Positions 53,895 through 63,869 of a stretch of DNA of 64,000 bases are shown in pieces. This DNA comes from Pseudomonas marginalis (GTDB lineage: Bacteria; Pseudomonadota; Gammaproteobacteria; Pseudomonadales; Pseudomonadaceae), in contig NZ_LKEG01000036.1 of NCBI RefSeq assembly GCF_001645105.1, positions 130,470 through 194,469 of the forward strand, given 5' to 3'. How positions within the stretch are numbered: the first letter of the stretch is position 1; every line of letters starts with the position of its first letter. The translations under genes were made by a program, and so were the position numbers. The notes beneath the pieces were generated by a model. The model ran no database searches. It saw only the letters and a list, made by a program, of their open reading frames with translations, and was not told the DNA's origin.

Positions 53895-55889
53895 TCACTG
53901 CACCTTGAATCGACCCATCAACGCAATCACCCGACCATTCGCGTCCAGCAGGCTTTGAGTATTGGTTTCAGTGGCATGGCCGCTCTGCACCAACTCTTCG
54001 ACCATTTGTCGGATCTGCACCATGCTGCGGTTGATCTCCTCGGTCACCGCGCTTTGCTGCTCGGCGGCCGTGGCGATCTGGGTGCTGAGGTTATTGATGT
54101 GGCTGACCGAGCCGGCCATTTCATCCAACCCGGTGTTCACCCGCGCCGTGGCATCCGCGGCCGACTGGCAGCTGGCCTGGGTGTTTTCCATCGCGGCGAC
54201 CGAAGAACTCACGCCCGCCGTCAGGCGGGTGAGCATTTCGTTGATCTGCGACGTGCTGGCCTGCGTGCGTGCGGCCAGCGCGCGGACTTCATCGGCCACC
54301 ACCGCAAAACCACGGCCTTGCTCACCGGCACGCGCCGCTTCAATCGCGGCGTTGAGGGCGAGCAGGTTGGTCTGGCCGGCGATTGCGCCGATCACGCCGA
54401 GGGTTTCGGTGATGCGCGCGGCATCCTGGCGCATGTTTTCCACGCTGTGGGTCGCACTGGACACTTCGCCGATCAACGCGCTGACACTGTTGGAGGCTTC
54501 ACCGACGACCACGCGGGAACGGTCGGCGTGTTCGTTGGCGCGCTGGGTGAACGCTGCGGTTTCGGCGGCGTTTTGCGCAACGGTGTCGGCGGTGGAGCTC
54601 ATTTCGGTGATGGCGGTGACGGTCTGGTCGGTTTCCGAGGCATGCCGTACCAGGATCTGGTTGGTGTGCGCCGACGTCCGCTGCAGCTGCTCAAGGCTTG
54701 ACGACATAGCGCCGGTGGCTTGGGTGACTTCGCCGATCATGTTCTGCAGGTAGACAATAAAGCGGTTCACCGAGTGGCCGATGGCGCCCAATTCGTCTTC
54801 GGCACGGATGGTGATGCGTCGGGTCAGGTCGGCATCGCCGGTGGACAGTGCGTCGATATTGGTTTTCAGCGACTTCATGCGCTGCACCAGTTGGCGGATC
54901 GCATACGCGGCGAGCAGCACCAGCAGCAGGACCATAGGGATTTGCAGCAAGGCCAGGGTGCCCAGCACGTCATCACGCTGGGCGGTAATCAGTGAGGTGG
55001 GCAGGGCGGTGGCGAGGAACCATGGCGTGCCACCGATAGGGCGCATGTAAAAAGTGCTGGCCACGCCCTGGTTGTCGAACTCGTTGCGTTGCAGCGCTTG
55101 GTCGCGGTGGGCCAGGGCTTTGCTGACCTGGGCCGCAAACGCCGAAGTGCCGGTGAGTTCGCTGATGTTCTTCAGCACCACCGGACCGCTGATGCGGGTG
55201 CTGTTGCTGATGATCTTGCCGTCACCTTCGACGATCAGCATTTGCCCGCCGATGTCTTTCTCTTTGCTGGCCACCAGGTCATTGAAGAAGCCCAGGGTCA
55301 CGTCGATGGTCGCGACACCATAAGGCACGCCGTCGCGCTGGATGGCCATGGCGCAGTTGGTGCGCGGCTCCTGGCTGGCGTCGTCCTTGTAGGCGGCCGC
55401 CCAGGCACATTGACCGCGCGGCGAGGCCAAGCCGCCTTTGTACCAGCTCTGGTCGTAATAGTTGGGCGCGGGGTCGCTGTTCCAGAACGTATTCACCGCC
55501 AGCTTGCCCGAGGCATCTCGGTGCCAGAACGTGCTGTGTTTGTTACGCCCCGGTGTGCGCTGGTTGGGCAACGGCCAGATCCCGCCCCCGAAGACTTTCA
55601 GCTCGCCATACTGGTCGACCAGGCCCGGCAGGACTTTGTCGATGGCATCGCTGTCGAGCAATGGGATGGTCTGGGTGATGGTGCGTTGTTGGGACTGAAC
55701 CTTGTTCAGTTCGCCCTGAATCTGCTCGGCGACCTCGGCGATGCGGTTGAGCACCACCTGTTCTTCTGTCTGTCGCAGCGTGGGCGCGACCAGCTGGCCG
55801 ATGCCCACCACGGTCAACACAAATAACACCAGGACGAACAGCACCAGGAACAGGGTATAGCGGGCTTGGATAGAGCGCAGTGGGGGCAT
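53895..55889 (-). CDS. Methyl-accepting chemotaxis protein with dCACHE sensor
   Basis: 664 residues. TM1 is about 13-32 ([17 protein letters not shown]). A double-CACHE periplasmic domain of ~260 residues ([59 protein letters not shown]) is followed by TM2 near 305-330, a HAMP domain, and the signalling hairpin [20 protein letters not shown]. The [10 protein letters not shown] stretch is typical of amine/amino-acid-binding dCACHE receptors (PctA/TlpQ-like), but the AMI motif is not confirmed by alignment. No CheR tether at the end (MGRFKVQ). Confidence 0.88.
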   Translation of the reverse strand: MPPLRSIQARYTLFLVLFVLVLFVLTVVGIGQLVAPTLRQTEEQVVLNRIAEVAEQIQGELNKVQSQQRTITQTIPLLDSDAIDKVLPGLVDQYGELKVFGGGIWPLPNQRTPGRNKHSTFWHRDASGKLAVNTFWNSDPAPNYYDQSWYKGGLASPRGQCAWAAAYKDDASQEPRTNCAMAIQRDGVPYGVATIDVTLGFFNDLVASKEKDIGGQMLIVEGDGKIISNSTRISGPVVLKNISELTGTSAFAAQVSKALAHRDQALQRNEFDNQGVASTFYMRPIGGTPWFLATALPTSLITAQRDDVLGTLALLQIPMVLLLVLLAAYAIRQLVQRMKSLKTNIDALSTGDADLTRRITIRAEDELGAIGHSVNRFIVYLQNMIGEVTQATGAMSSSLEQLQRTSAHTNQILVRHASETDQTVTAITEMSSTADTVAQNAAETAAFTQRANEHADRSRVVVGEASNSVSALIGEVSSATHSVENMRQDAARITETLGVIGAIAGQTNLLALNAAIEAARAGEQGRGFAVVADEVRALAARTQASTSQINEMLTRLTAGVSSSVAAMENTQASCQSAADATARVNTGLDEMAGSVSHINNLSTQIATAAEQQSAVTEEINRSMVQIRQMVEELVQSGHATETNTQSLLDANGRVIALMGRFKVQ

Positions 55890-56011
55890 GAGGTCGTCCT
55901 TACGAAGCGTTTATTGTCGACGCGGCTTTGTTAGAGCTTCGTAGGGCTATCGGCTTGGGAAGGCGGAGCTTTAGGTACGGTCGTGCAAGAAAAAAGAGCG
56001 CCGGGTGAGTG

Positions 56012-56178
56012 TAATGCCAGTCAGTTAAGAAGCAGCAAGAGCGAAAAGTCACCCGTGGCGAGGGAGCTTGCTCCCGCTGGGTCGCGAAGCGGCCCCAAAA
56101 ATGGGACTGCTGCGCAGTCCGGCGGGAGCAAGCTCCCTCGCCACAGGTACGGTGCTCACCCTTAACTGACTGGCATTT
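56012..56178. mobile_element. MITE-like element carrying a REPIN
   Basis: The 17-bp terminal inverted repeat AATGCCAGTCAGTTAAG (56013-56029) is matched exactly by CTTAACTGACTGGCATT (56161-56177). Between them lie AAGCAGCAAGAGCGAAAAGT and a REPIN (56055-56144): two inverted GAGGGAGCTTGCTCCC arms around GGTCGCGAAGCGGCC and GGACTGCTGCGCAGTCC hairpins. There is no coding sequence. The outer repeats plus non-coding interior fit a non-autonomous MITE, with the REPIN nested inside. It sits between the chemoreceptor start and the aldo/keto reductase stop. A left-end copy occurs at 63870. Confidence 0.75.
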
Positions 56179-56181
56179 TAT

Positions 56182-57240
<1,059 letters not shown>

Positions 57241-57295
57241 CTAAAAGCACTATCACTATTCGTATTATCTGAATAATCAGTTCGAGGAGCTGCCT

Positions 57296-58222
57296 TTGGA
57301 CCGTTTCAACGCAATGCGCGTGTTCACACGCATCGTCGAACTGCGTGGCTTCGCCAAGGCCGCCGACAGCCTGCAACTGCCGCGCGCGTCGGTGACCGTG
57401 CTGATCAAGCAGCTGGAAGCGCACTTGGGCGTGCAACTGTTGCAACGCACCACGCGGCAAGTCAGCCCGACGCTGGACGGTGCGGCGTATTACCAACGTT
57501 GCGTGCAACTGCTGACCGACCTGGAAGAAACCGAGGCGGTCTTTTCCACCCGGCGACAGAACCCACGCGGCACGTTGAGCGTGGACATGCCCTCGGGAAT
57601 CGGAAGGTTGATCGTGATCCCTGCGTTGCCCGCGTTCACCGCGCGCTACCCGCAGATCGAACTGGAGGTCGGCCTTAACGACCGCCCGGTGAACCTGATC
57701 CGTGAGGGTGTGGATTGCGTACTGCGTGGCGGCCTTGCGCTGGACGAGTCGCTGGTGGCGCGGCCGTTGGCGATGATGGATCAACTGACCCTGGCGAGTC
57801 CGGAGTATCTGGCGCGCAGGGGAGTGCCCGCGTCGCTTGATGACCTGGCCAACCATCAGATGGTCGAGTACGTCTCCAGCGCGAGTGGCAAACGGTTTGG
57901 CCTGGAGTTCCAGGTCGGCGGCCACTTGCACACGTTGAACCTGTCGAAGGGCTTGGCGGTGAACAGTTCCGACGGCTATTTCGCCGCGTGTGAGGCCGGG
58001 TTCGGCTTGATCCAGGCGCCGCATTATCACGCGATGCGTCAATTGGCCGAGGGATCTTTAGTGGAAGTATTACCCCAGGTGAAGGTGCCAACCATGGCAC
58101 TGTCGGCGTTGTACCCGCCGCATCGCCAATTGTCCCAGCGGGTACGGGTGTTTGTGGATTGGCTGGTAGCACTTTGCGCCCAGCCCGGCACCGGGTTACG
58201 GCGTGAGGTGGATGCGGGCTGA
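57296..58222 (+). CDS. LysR-family transcriptional regulator, TTG start
   Basis: 308 residues: helix-turn-helix in FAKAADSLQLPRASVTVLIK, effector domain from about residue 90. It starts with TTG at 57296 (LDRFNAMRVFTRIVELRGFA), giving the standard MDRFNAM N-terminus, with GAGGAG eight bases upstream; there is no ATG at a suitable place. It is divergent from the aldo/keto reductase, ~118 bases apart, suggesting control of that gene in response to an electrophile or its substrate. Confidence 0.87.
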   Translation: MDRFNAMRVFTRIVELRGFAKAADSLQLPRASVTVLIKQLEAHLGVQLLQRTTRQVSPTLDGAAYYQRCVQLLTDLEETEAVFSTRRQNPRGTLSVDMPSGIGRLIVIPALPAFTARYPQIELEVGLNDRPVNLIREGVDCVLRGGLALDESLVARPLAMMDQLTLASPEYLARRGVPASLDDLANHQMVEYVSSASGKRFGLEFQVGGHLHTLNLSKGLAVNSSDGYFAACEAGFGLIQAPHYHAMRQLAEGSLVEVLPQVKVPTMALSALYPPHRQLSQRVRVFVDWLVALCAQPGTGLRREVDAG

Positions 58223-58344
58223 TTGGTCGAGCCAAAGTTTTTCATCGCCTGTACCATAAGCGCCTGCCTGACGTGCTGGCGCTTATCTGCCGCGCAGGTC
58301 CGGCGATTCACACCGGCTCTATTCTTCAAGTTCAGGAACCCGTC

Positions 58345-58533
58345 ATGACACAAAAGCAGCGTTTGAAGTACTCGATTCTGATTGCCCTGGCCGTACTGGC
58401 GACGATGTTTGGCCTGTCCTATTTGCAGAACACCGGGGTTATCAGCGAGAAGACATTCCAGACCATCGCCATTGCCGTCGCAGTGGTCGTGGTGGTGATC
58501 AACGGCATCATGCGCCGCAAGGTCAAGCTCTAA
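58345..58533 (+). CDS. Small two-span membrane protein
   Basis: 62 residues. Two hydrophobic spans, YSILIALAVLATMFGLSYLQ and TFQTIAIAVAVVVVVINGIM, end in a basic RRKVKL. It starts at ATG 58345; an in-frame upstream extension to 58273 is unlikely. It is a lone small membrane protein of unknown role. Confidence 0.7.
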   Translation: MTQKQRLKYSILIALAVLATMFGLSYLQNTGVISEKTFQTIAIAVAVVVVVINGIMRRKVKL

Positions 58534-58548
58534 GCGAAAGGGCGCCCA

Positions 58549-58929
58549 TCAGGCGCGACCTTCGAGTACCTTGGCAGCCTCTTCATGGAGGCTGTAGCTT
58601 TTATCCGCATTGAGGGTGATCACGCCCTCGCTGCACAGACGCTTAAGCACCTCGCGCACGCTGAGAAACGACAGCGGGATACCCAGCTCCAATAAATGGC
58701 TGTGTACGCCGCGCACACCCAGGGTGCGCTGGTTGTCGGCGGCGGTGAGCAGGGCGTCGATGACCTTCAGCCGGATCAGGCTGGTGCGCAAGCCAAAACA
58801 CTTGAGCAAATGGCGGATACGCTGGTTGCCTTGCTGTTCGGGCACTTTGCCGAATGCCTGTGTACCGCTGCCGAAACTGGCCTCGGCAGCCGATGAATGT
58901 CCATCCGTGGGCACTTGCGGGTTGTACAT
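58549..58929 (-). CDS. Fur-like winged-helix protein without metal domain
   Basis: 126 residues. The middle segment LRTSLIRLKVIDALLTAADN with VRGVHSHLLELGIPLSFLSV and REVLKRLCSEGVI has the Fur/Zur DNA-binding winged-helix pattern. The C-terminal metal-binding/dimerisation domain (HHxHxxC and the Cys pairs) is absent. The N-terminal ~35 residues are Gly/Ser-rich and probably disordered. AAGGAG precedes ATG 58929. It may be a stand-alone DNA-binding or Fur-antagonist protein; it lies between a small membrane gene and pvdQ, which is divergent from it. Confidence 0.65.
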   Translation of the reverse strand: MYNPQVPTDGHSSAAEASFGSGTQAFGKVPEQQGNQRIRHLLKCFGLRTSLIRLKVIDALLTAADNQRTLGVRGVHSHLLELGIPLSFLSVREVLKRLCSEGVITLNADKSYSLHEEAAKVLEGRA

Positions 58930-59085
58930 GCAAAAACTCCTTTTCAGAGCCTGATCAGGAAAAAATGAGCGCTCTTAGTTAATAAGACGAACGAGCGAGC
59001 GAAATCATGAAGTGAAGGATGTAGAAATTTCGTCGGTATCCGTTTTGTCACATCCGCGCGGCCCTGATTAACGCTCCCTCCACGC

Positions 59086-59109
59086 TAAATTATTCCCGGT
59101 GGTTTGCGT
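59086..59109 (+). promoter_or_regulatory. PvdS (iron-starvation) promoter of pvdQ
   Basis: TAAAT (59086-59090), exactly 16 bases, then CGT (59107-59109). This is the TAAAT-N16-CGT iron-starvation box used by the extracytoplasmic sigma factor PvdS for pyoverdine genes. It is ~58 bases before the pvdQ start, a normal promoter distance. It predicts expression only under iron limitation (Fur-repressed pvdS). Confidence 0.85.
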
Positions 59110-59166
59110 TCTTACGGTGGGGTTATTGCCCCGTGTGAGGCGGTTAAATCTGACGGTGGAGTCTGC

Positions 59167-61452
59167 GTGATTATTTCCAATGGGTTGTCCAGGGTGTGTG
59201 TGGCCGGGGTATTGCTGGGGTTGAGCCTGGCTGCCACGGCGCGGGAGCAGGTGACGCAAGCGTCGGCGGATATCCGTCGTACCAGTTATGGCGTGCCGCA
59301 TATCCGCGCCAATGATGAGCGTGGCTTGGGCTTCGGCATTGGCTACGCTTACGCCCAGGACAACCTGTGCCTGCTGGCCAATGAAGTCGTCACGGTGAAT
59401 GGCCAGCGTGCCCGGTTCTTCGGCCCCGAACAGGCGACCCTGGAAGAGCGCAACAACCTGGCCAGCGATGTGTTCTTCAACTGGCTCAACCCGCCGGAGG
59501 CGGTCGCCGCGTTCTGGAAAGCGCAGAGCCCGCAGATCCAGCAGCGTATCGAAGGCTATGTGGCCGGCTACAACCGTTACCTGAAAGAGCAGGGCGCCCC
59601 GGCACAGTGCCAGGCGGCCTGGGTGCGGCCATTGGTGGCTGAGGATTTGGTCAAATTGACCCGTAGGTTGCTGGTAGAGGGTGGCGTGGGGCAATTCGCC
59701 GAAGCCCTGGTCGGCGCGACGCCACCTCAAGCGACAGCCTCTGTGACGAGCAACGCCAAGGCCTTTGAGCTCGCGGCCGCCAACCAGCAGCGCTTCGCCT
59801 TCGATCGCGGCAGTAACGCGGTGGCGGTGGGGCGTGACCGCTCGTTCAACGGGCGCGGCATGCTATTGGCGAACCCGCATTTCCCGTGGGTAGGCGGCAT
59901 GCGCTTTTATCAGATGCACCTGACCATCCCCGGTCAGCTGGATGTGATGGGCGCTGCGTTGCCGGGCCTGCCGGTCATCAATATCGGCTTTAACCAGCAT
60001 GTGGCGTGGACCCATACGGTGGATACGTCCAAGCACTTCACGCTGTACCGCCTGACCCTGGATCCCAAGGACCCCACGCGCTATATGCTTGATGGCAAGT
60101 CGGTGCCGCTGGATAAAACCACGGTGAACGTACAGGTCAAGCAAGCGGATGGCAGCCTCAAGGACCAGTCGCACACCGTCTATAGCTCGCCATTCGGCCC
60201 GGTGGTGCAATGGCCGGGCAAGCTCGACTGGGACAGCCACTACGCCTTCAGCCTGCGCGACGCCAACCTGGGCAATGACCGCGTGCTGCAACAGTGGTAC
60301 GCGATGAACCGCGCCGCCAGCCTCAATGAACTGAAAACCTCGGTGCACACCCTGCAAGGCATCCCGTGGGTCAACACCCTGGCCGCGGATGACCAGGGCC
60401 AGAGCCTGTACATGAACCAGTCGGTGGTGCCCAACGTCAGCGCGGCCAAACTGGCGCAGTGCAGCGACCCGCGTGCCGGCCTGCAACTGATCCTGCTCGA
60501 CGGTGCACACAGCGCCTGCGCCTGGGACATCGACCCGCGCGCGGCCCAGCCTGGGATCTTCGCGGCCGACCAATTGCCGCAACTGCAACGCACCGACTAC
60601 GTCCAGCATTCCAACGACTCGGCGTGGCTGGCCAACCCGAAGGCGCCGCTCACGGGCTTCTCCCCGGTAATCAGCCAGGACCACATCGGCCTTGGCCCGC
60701 GCGCGCGTTTTGCCCTGCAGCGCCTGCAATCCCTGCAAAAACCGATCAGCGTCACCGACCTGCAAAACATGGTGATGGACAACGAGGTGTACCTGGCCGG
60801 CCAAGTCATGCCCGACCTGCTCGATTTCTGCGCCAAGCACCTCGGCGCCGACGCCACCGCTCTGCAACCCCTGTGCTCCAGCCTGAAAAACTGGGATCAA
60901 CGCGCCAACCTCGACAGCGGCATGGGCCTGGTGCACTTCATCAACCTGGTGCAACAGCTGCAGCAAATCCCCGACGCCTGGCGCGTCGCCTTCGACCCGG
61001 CCCAGCCGCTCACCACCCCACGCGGCCTGGCGATCGACCGCGCACCCGTGGCGAAAGCGCTGCGCGAAGCCATGCTGGCCTCTACTGCCGACGTCGAAAA
61101 ACTGGGCCTGACTGCCGACAGCACATGGGGCGATATCCAAGTCTCCGGCCAAACCCCAATCCACGGTGGCCCGCAGGAACTGGGGATCTACAACGCCATG
61201 CAAACCGTGCCCCGCGCCGACGGCAAGCGCGAAGTGGTCAGCGGCAGCAGCTACCTGCAAATCGTTACCTTCGACGATCAGGGCCCGCATGCCCAAGGCG
61301 TACTTGCGTTCTCCGAGTCCACGAACCCTGCCTCCGCGCATTCCAACGACCAGACCCAAGCGTTCTCCCAGAAAAAACTCAGCCCGCTGCCGTTCACCGA
61401 AGCCCAAATCAAGGCCGACCCGCAGTACCAGCAACTGCGCATCAAGGAGTAG
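59167..61452 (+). CDS. pvdQ: PvdQ-type acylase (pyoverdine maturation / AHL acylase)
   Basis: 761 residues from a GTG at 59167 with GGTGGAG upstream. A signal peptide (CVAGVLLGLSLAATA) is followed by an Ntn-hydrolase precursor. The autocatalytic cleavage site and nucleophile lie in AFDRGSNAVAVG, Ser at residue 216 as in P. aeruginosa PvdQ (Ser217). Segments GYAYAQDNLCLLANEVVTV, EGGVGQFAEALVGATPPQAT and PGLPVINIGFNQHVAWTHTV correspond one to one with PvdQ. It removes the myristoyl/myristoleyl group from the ferribactin precursor in the periplasm, and can cleave long-chain acyl-homoserine lactones. It is a single gene here, away from the main pyoverdine cluster, tied to it by its PvdS promoter. 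Confidence 0.9.
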   Translation: MIISNGLSRVCVAGVLLGLSLAATAREQVTQASADIRRTSYGVPHIRANDERGLGFGIGYAYAQDNLCLLANEVVTVNGQRARFFGPEQATLEERNNLASDVFFNWLNPPEAVAAFWKAQSPQIQQRIEGYVAGYNRYLKEQGAPAQCQAAWVRPLVAEDLVKLTRRLLVEGGVGQFAEALVGATPPQATASVTSNAKAFELAAANQQRFAFDRGSNAVAVGRDRSFNGRGMLLANPHFPWVGGMRFYQMHLTIPGQLDVMGAALPGLPVINIGFNQHVAWTHTVDTSKHFTLYRLTLDPKDPTRYMLDGKSVPLDKTTVNVQVKQADGSLKDQSHTVYSSPFGPVVQWPGKLDWDSHYAFSLRDANLGNDRVLQQWYAMNRAASLNELKTSVHTLQGIPWVNTLAADDQGQSLYMNQSVVPNVSAAKLAQCSDPRAGLQLILLDGAHSACAWDIDPRAAQPGIFAADQLPQLQRTDYVQHSNDSAWLANPKAPLTGFSPVISQDHIGLGPRARFALQRLQSLQKPISVTDLQNMVMDNEVYLAGQVMPDLLDFCAKHLGADATALQPLCSSLKNWDQRANLDSGMGLVHFINLVQQLQQIPDAWRVAFDPAQPLTTPRGLAIDRAPVAKALREAMLASTADVEKLGLTADSTWGDIQVSGQTPIHGGPQELGIYNAMQTVPRADGKREVVSGSSYLQIVTFDDQGPHAQGVLAFSESTNPASAHSNDQTQAFSQKKLSPLPFTEAQIKADPQYQQLRIKE

Positions 61453-61461
61453 GGCAGACGC

Positions 61462-61509
61462 GCAACCCCTTGATGGCATTACGAAATATTTTTGAAATCA
61501 AGGGGTTGC
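61462..61509. repeat. 13-bp perfect inverted repeat downstream of pvdQ
   Basis: GCAACCCCTTGAT (61462-61474) and ATCAAGGGGTTGC (61497-61509) are exact inverses around a 22-base loop. The sequence could fold as a stem-loop ending the pvdQ message, although there is no T-tract. The right arm overlaps the -35 box of the tRNA-Cys promoter. Confidence 0.7.
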
Positions 61510-61534
61510 ACGCGTTGGTAAATACGTACATAAT
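61506..61534 (+). promoter_or_regulatory. Sigma-70 promoter of the tRNA-Cys transcript
   Basis: TTGCAC (61506-61511), a 17-base spacer and CATAAT (61529-61534), followed by a GC-rich GGCGCCC stretch of the kind seen at stable-RNA promoters. Transcription would start near 61541 and cover ~120 bases of leader before the tRNA. Confidence 0.65.
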
Positions 61535-61664
61535 GGCGCCCATCGAACGCAACGAAGCATTAAAAACTTCAATGTATTCAATGAGTTAGAGTAGAGGCAG
61601 GGTTATACAGCCCACTCAAGTTTTTATACGGTGAGTGTCAGCAGTTGGGGCATTGATCGTTTGA

Positions 61665-61738
61665 GGCCGAGTAGCAAAATGGTTATGCAGCGGATTGCAA
61701 ATCCGCCTACGCCGGTTCGATTCCGACCTCGGCCTCCA
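61665..61738 (+). tRNA. tRNA-Cys (anticodon GCA)
   Basis: 74 bases, GGCCGAG acceptor 5' side paired with CTCGGCC near the 3' end, encoded CCA at 61736-61738. Anticodon GCA at 61697-61699 in GGATTGCAAATCC, T-loop GGTTCGATTCC. It occurs alone here, whereas tRNA-Cys in pseudomonads often lies in a tRNA-Gly/Cys/Leu operon. Confidence 0.93.
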
Positions 61739-61747
61739 CTCTTAAAG

Positions 61748-61778
61748 CCCCGTAGATCAATGGTCTACGGGGTTTTTT
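61748..61778 (+). terminator. Intrinsic terminator of the tRNA-Cys transcript
   Basis: CCCCGTAGA and TCTACGGGG form a 9-bp stem with a 7-base loop, directly followed by TTTTTT. It lies nine bases after the tRNA CCA. Confidence 0.9.
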
Positions 61779-61901
61779 ATTGCCTGGGATTTGAGAAACA
61801 CTTCCTCAACCCTGCCCCGTGGCGGAGGGCGAAATGTACTAGGACGAGAGTCGGCTGCCTCGACTACACAGGTTTCGCAGGCGCGTCATGAGACCCGGGA
61901 T

Positions 61902-62714
61902 TCAAACCGGCAACCGGAATTGCTTGCGCAAGCTCTTATCAAACACCCCGGCGGGAGCGAAGCGGCGCAGCAGGCTGATTTGTTTCGCTGCCTTCCCGGC
62001 CGTGTAGCGAAGCTTGGGGTGAATATCGCTCGCCGCTTCTACGACTACCGTCGCTACGACTTCTGGACGATCGGCGTTGGGCATCACATCGGCCAGCAGC
62101 GCCTTGAACCCGGCGCGCGCCTGGTCGTACTCCTTCAGCGGTGAGTCCGGTTCTATGCCGTTCTGATCGAAGACGGTTCTTACGAATGCCGGCTCGATAA
62201 TCGAGACTCGGATATTGAAGGCGCGCACCTCGTGATCAAGGGATTCCGAATAGCCCTCGAGCGCGTGTTTGACCGCTGAGTAATGAGCGGAGTAGGGCGC
62301 GGGCACTAACCCCAAGATCGATCCGATATTGATGATGCGTCCCTGGCCCTTTGCCCGCATTGACGGTAATACCGCATGGGTCATGCGGATTACGCCGAAC
62401 AGGTTGACGTCGAACAGTGCCTGCACCTGCGAGATCGAGAACTCTTCCGCGCCACCCAGCAGGCCAACGCCAGCATTGTTGACCAGAAGGTCGATCCGCC
62501 CGGTCCGCGCAAGTACAGTGGAAACGAGGGCGCTGACAGCGTCGTCATCGGTCACATCACAGACGAGCATGGTCACCTGGGTTGGCGTGTCGGTGGCCTT
62601 GCGGCTCGTGCCGAACACGGTGTATCCCGCCTGTACCAGCGCCTCAGCGGTCGCGCGACCAATGCCCGATGAGGCGCCGGTCACGATCGCAGTTCTTTCG
62701 GAAGATGTACTCAT
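61902..62714 (-). CDS. Short-chain dehydrogenase/reductase
   Basis: 270 residues of the classical SDR family. The cofactor motif is TGASSGIG (TAIVTGASSGIGRATAEALV), the structural NNAG motif is LLVNNAGVGLLGGAE, and the catalytic set Ser/Tyr/Lys lies in INIGSILGLVPAPYSAHYSA and VKHALEG. GGAG precedes ATG 62714. It lies just downstream of a quinone-oxidoreductase-like gene (60-base gap) and may be co-transcribed; together they could handle carbonyl compounds. The substrate is unknown. Confidence 0.88.
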   Translation of the reverse strand: MSTSSERTAIVTGASSGIGRATAEALVQAGYTVFGTSRKATDTPTQVTMLVCDVTDDDAVSALVSTVLARTGRIDLLVNNAGVGLLGGAEEFSISQVQALFDVNLFGVIRMTHAVLPSMRAKGQGRIINIGSILGLVPAPYSAHYSAVKHALEGYSESLDHEVRAFNIRVSIIEPAFVRTVFDQNGIEPDSPLKEYDQARAGFKALLADVMPNADRPEVVATVVVEAASDIHPKLRYTAGKAAKQISLLRRFAPAGVFDKSLRKQFRLPV

Positions 62715-62774
62715 TTGCTGCTCCAAGTGTGCGGCTCAATCAAAACGTCTTTCGTGGACGAAGAGGAGGGGTAG

Positions 62775-63773
62775 TTATTTGACTTTAATGATGACTTTGC
62801 CCTTGGATCTTCCTTGTTCGACATAGCTCAAGGCGTCGGCGGTCGAGTCGAAGGTAAATGTGCGGTCGATCACCGGTTTGATACTGCCGGACTCAACCAG
62901 CGCCGTTATCTTGTCCAGTTGCGCGCCACTGGCACGCATAAATACGAACGCATAACTGACTTTCTTGTTTCGCGCTTTCCTGCGGATACCGCTGCTCAAC
63001 AGACGCATCACCAGGCCCACTACCCAGGGTAACTTTTGCGCCTGGGCAAACGCCGGCGTCGGTGGCCCGGAGATGGATATCAGTTGGCCTCCCGGCTTCA
63101 GAATGGTCAGTGATTTTTCCAGTTCATCCGCGCCCAGGCTGTTTAATACGACGTCGTAATCCTGAAGAACCTGTTCAAACTTTTGCGTCTTGTAGTCAAT
63201 CACGACGTCTGCCCCGAGTGCCTTGACCCACTCCACGTTAGCCGTGCTGGTGGTGGTCGCGACAAAGGCACCCAGGTGCTTGGCGAGCTGGATGGCGACG
63301 CTGCCAACGCCGCCGGAGCCCGCCTGGATAAAGACCTTCTGACCCTGTTTCAGCCTGGCGCTGTCAACCAGCACTTGCCAGGCCGTCAACGCAACCAGCG
63401 GGAGGGCGGCGGCCTCTTCCATGCTGAGGTTTTCAGGTTTCAATGCCAGTGCGTTTTCATCTACCGCAATCAGTTCCGCGAAGGTGCCTATGCGCGCCTG
63501 AGGAGGGCGTGCGTACACCTCATCACCCGGCTTGAAGCGCCGCACGGAGGCCCCGACGCGGACCACCACCCCCGCCAGGTCATTACCCAATATCAGCGGG
63601 AATGAGTACGGCAGGATCAGTTTGAATTCGCCCGTCCTGATCTTCGCGTCGAGCAGGTTGACGCTTGTGGCATGCACCTGAACGAGCACGTCATGGGTGC
63701 CCACTTCAGGGGTGGGCACTTCGCTGATGCGTCCATTCTTTTTGCCGTAACGGTCGATCGAGAATGCCTTCAT
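62775..63773 (-). CDS. NADP-dependent zinc-free alcohol dehydrogenase / quinone reductase
   Basis: 332 residues of the MDR family: PEVGTHDVLVQVHATSVNLL at the start, GNDLAGVVVRVGASVRRFKP and the NADP-binding QKVFIQAGSGGVGSVAIQLA. The Cys ligands of zinc ADHs are absent, so it is a zinc-independent quinone oxidoreductase/enoyl-reductase type. It is first of a likely two-gene unit with the SDR downstream. Confidence 0.88.
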   Translation of the reverse strand: MKAFSIDRYGKKNGRISEVPTPEVGTHDVLVQVHATSVNLLDAKIRTGEFKLILPYSFPLILGNDLAGVVVRVGASVRRFKPGDEVYARPPQARIGTFAELIAVDENALALKPENLSMEEAAALPLVALTAWQVLVDSARLKQGQKVFIQAGSGGVGSVAIQLAKHLGAFVATTTSTANVEWVKALGADVVIDYKTQKFEQVLQDYDVVLNSLGADELEKSLTILKPGGQLISISGPPTPAFAQAQKLPWVVGLVMRLLSSGIRRKARNKKVSYAFVFMRASGAQLDKITALVESGSIKPVIDRTFTFDSTADALSYVEQGRSKGKVIIKVK

Positions 63774-63869
63774 TTTGATTCAGCTCTCATGGCGTTCAAT
63801 GGAACTTGACCGCCTCAGTTATTCAGGGATCCGCGTCAAGATTTGGTATGAAAAAGGGGCATGGCAGCC

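Noticed and set aside
59863..61479. 538-codon frame on the minus strand opposite pvdQ
   Set aside because: Shadow frame; the + strand is clearly PvdQ.
61880..61915. Sequence like a tRNA T-arm downstream of tRNA-Cys
   Set aside because: It is the 3' end of the SDR coding sequence and lacks the rest of a tRNA.
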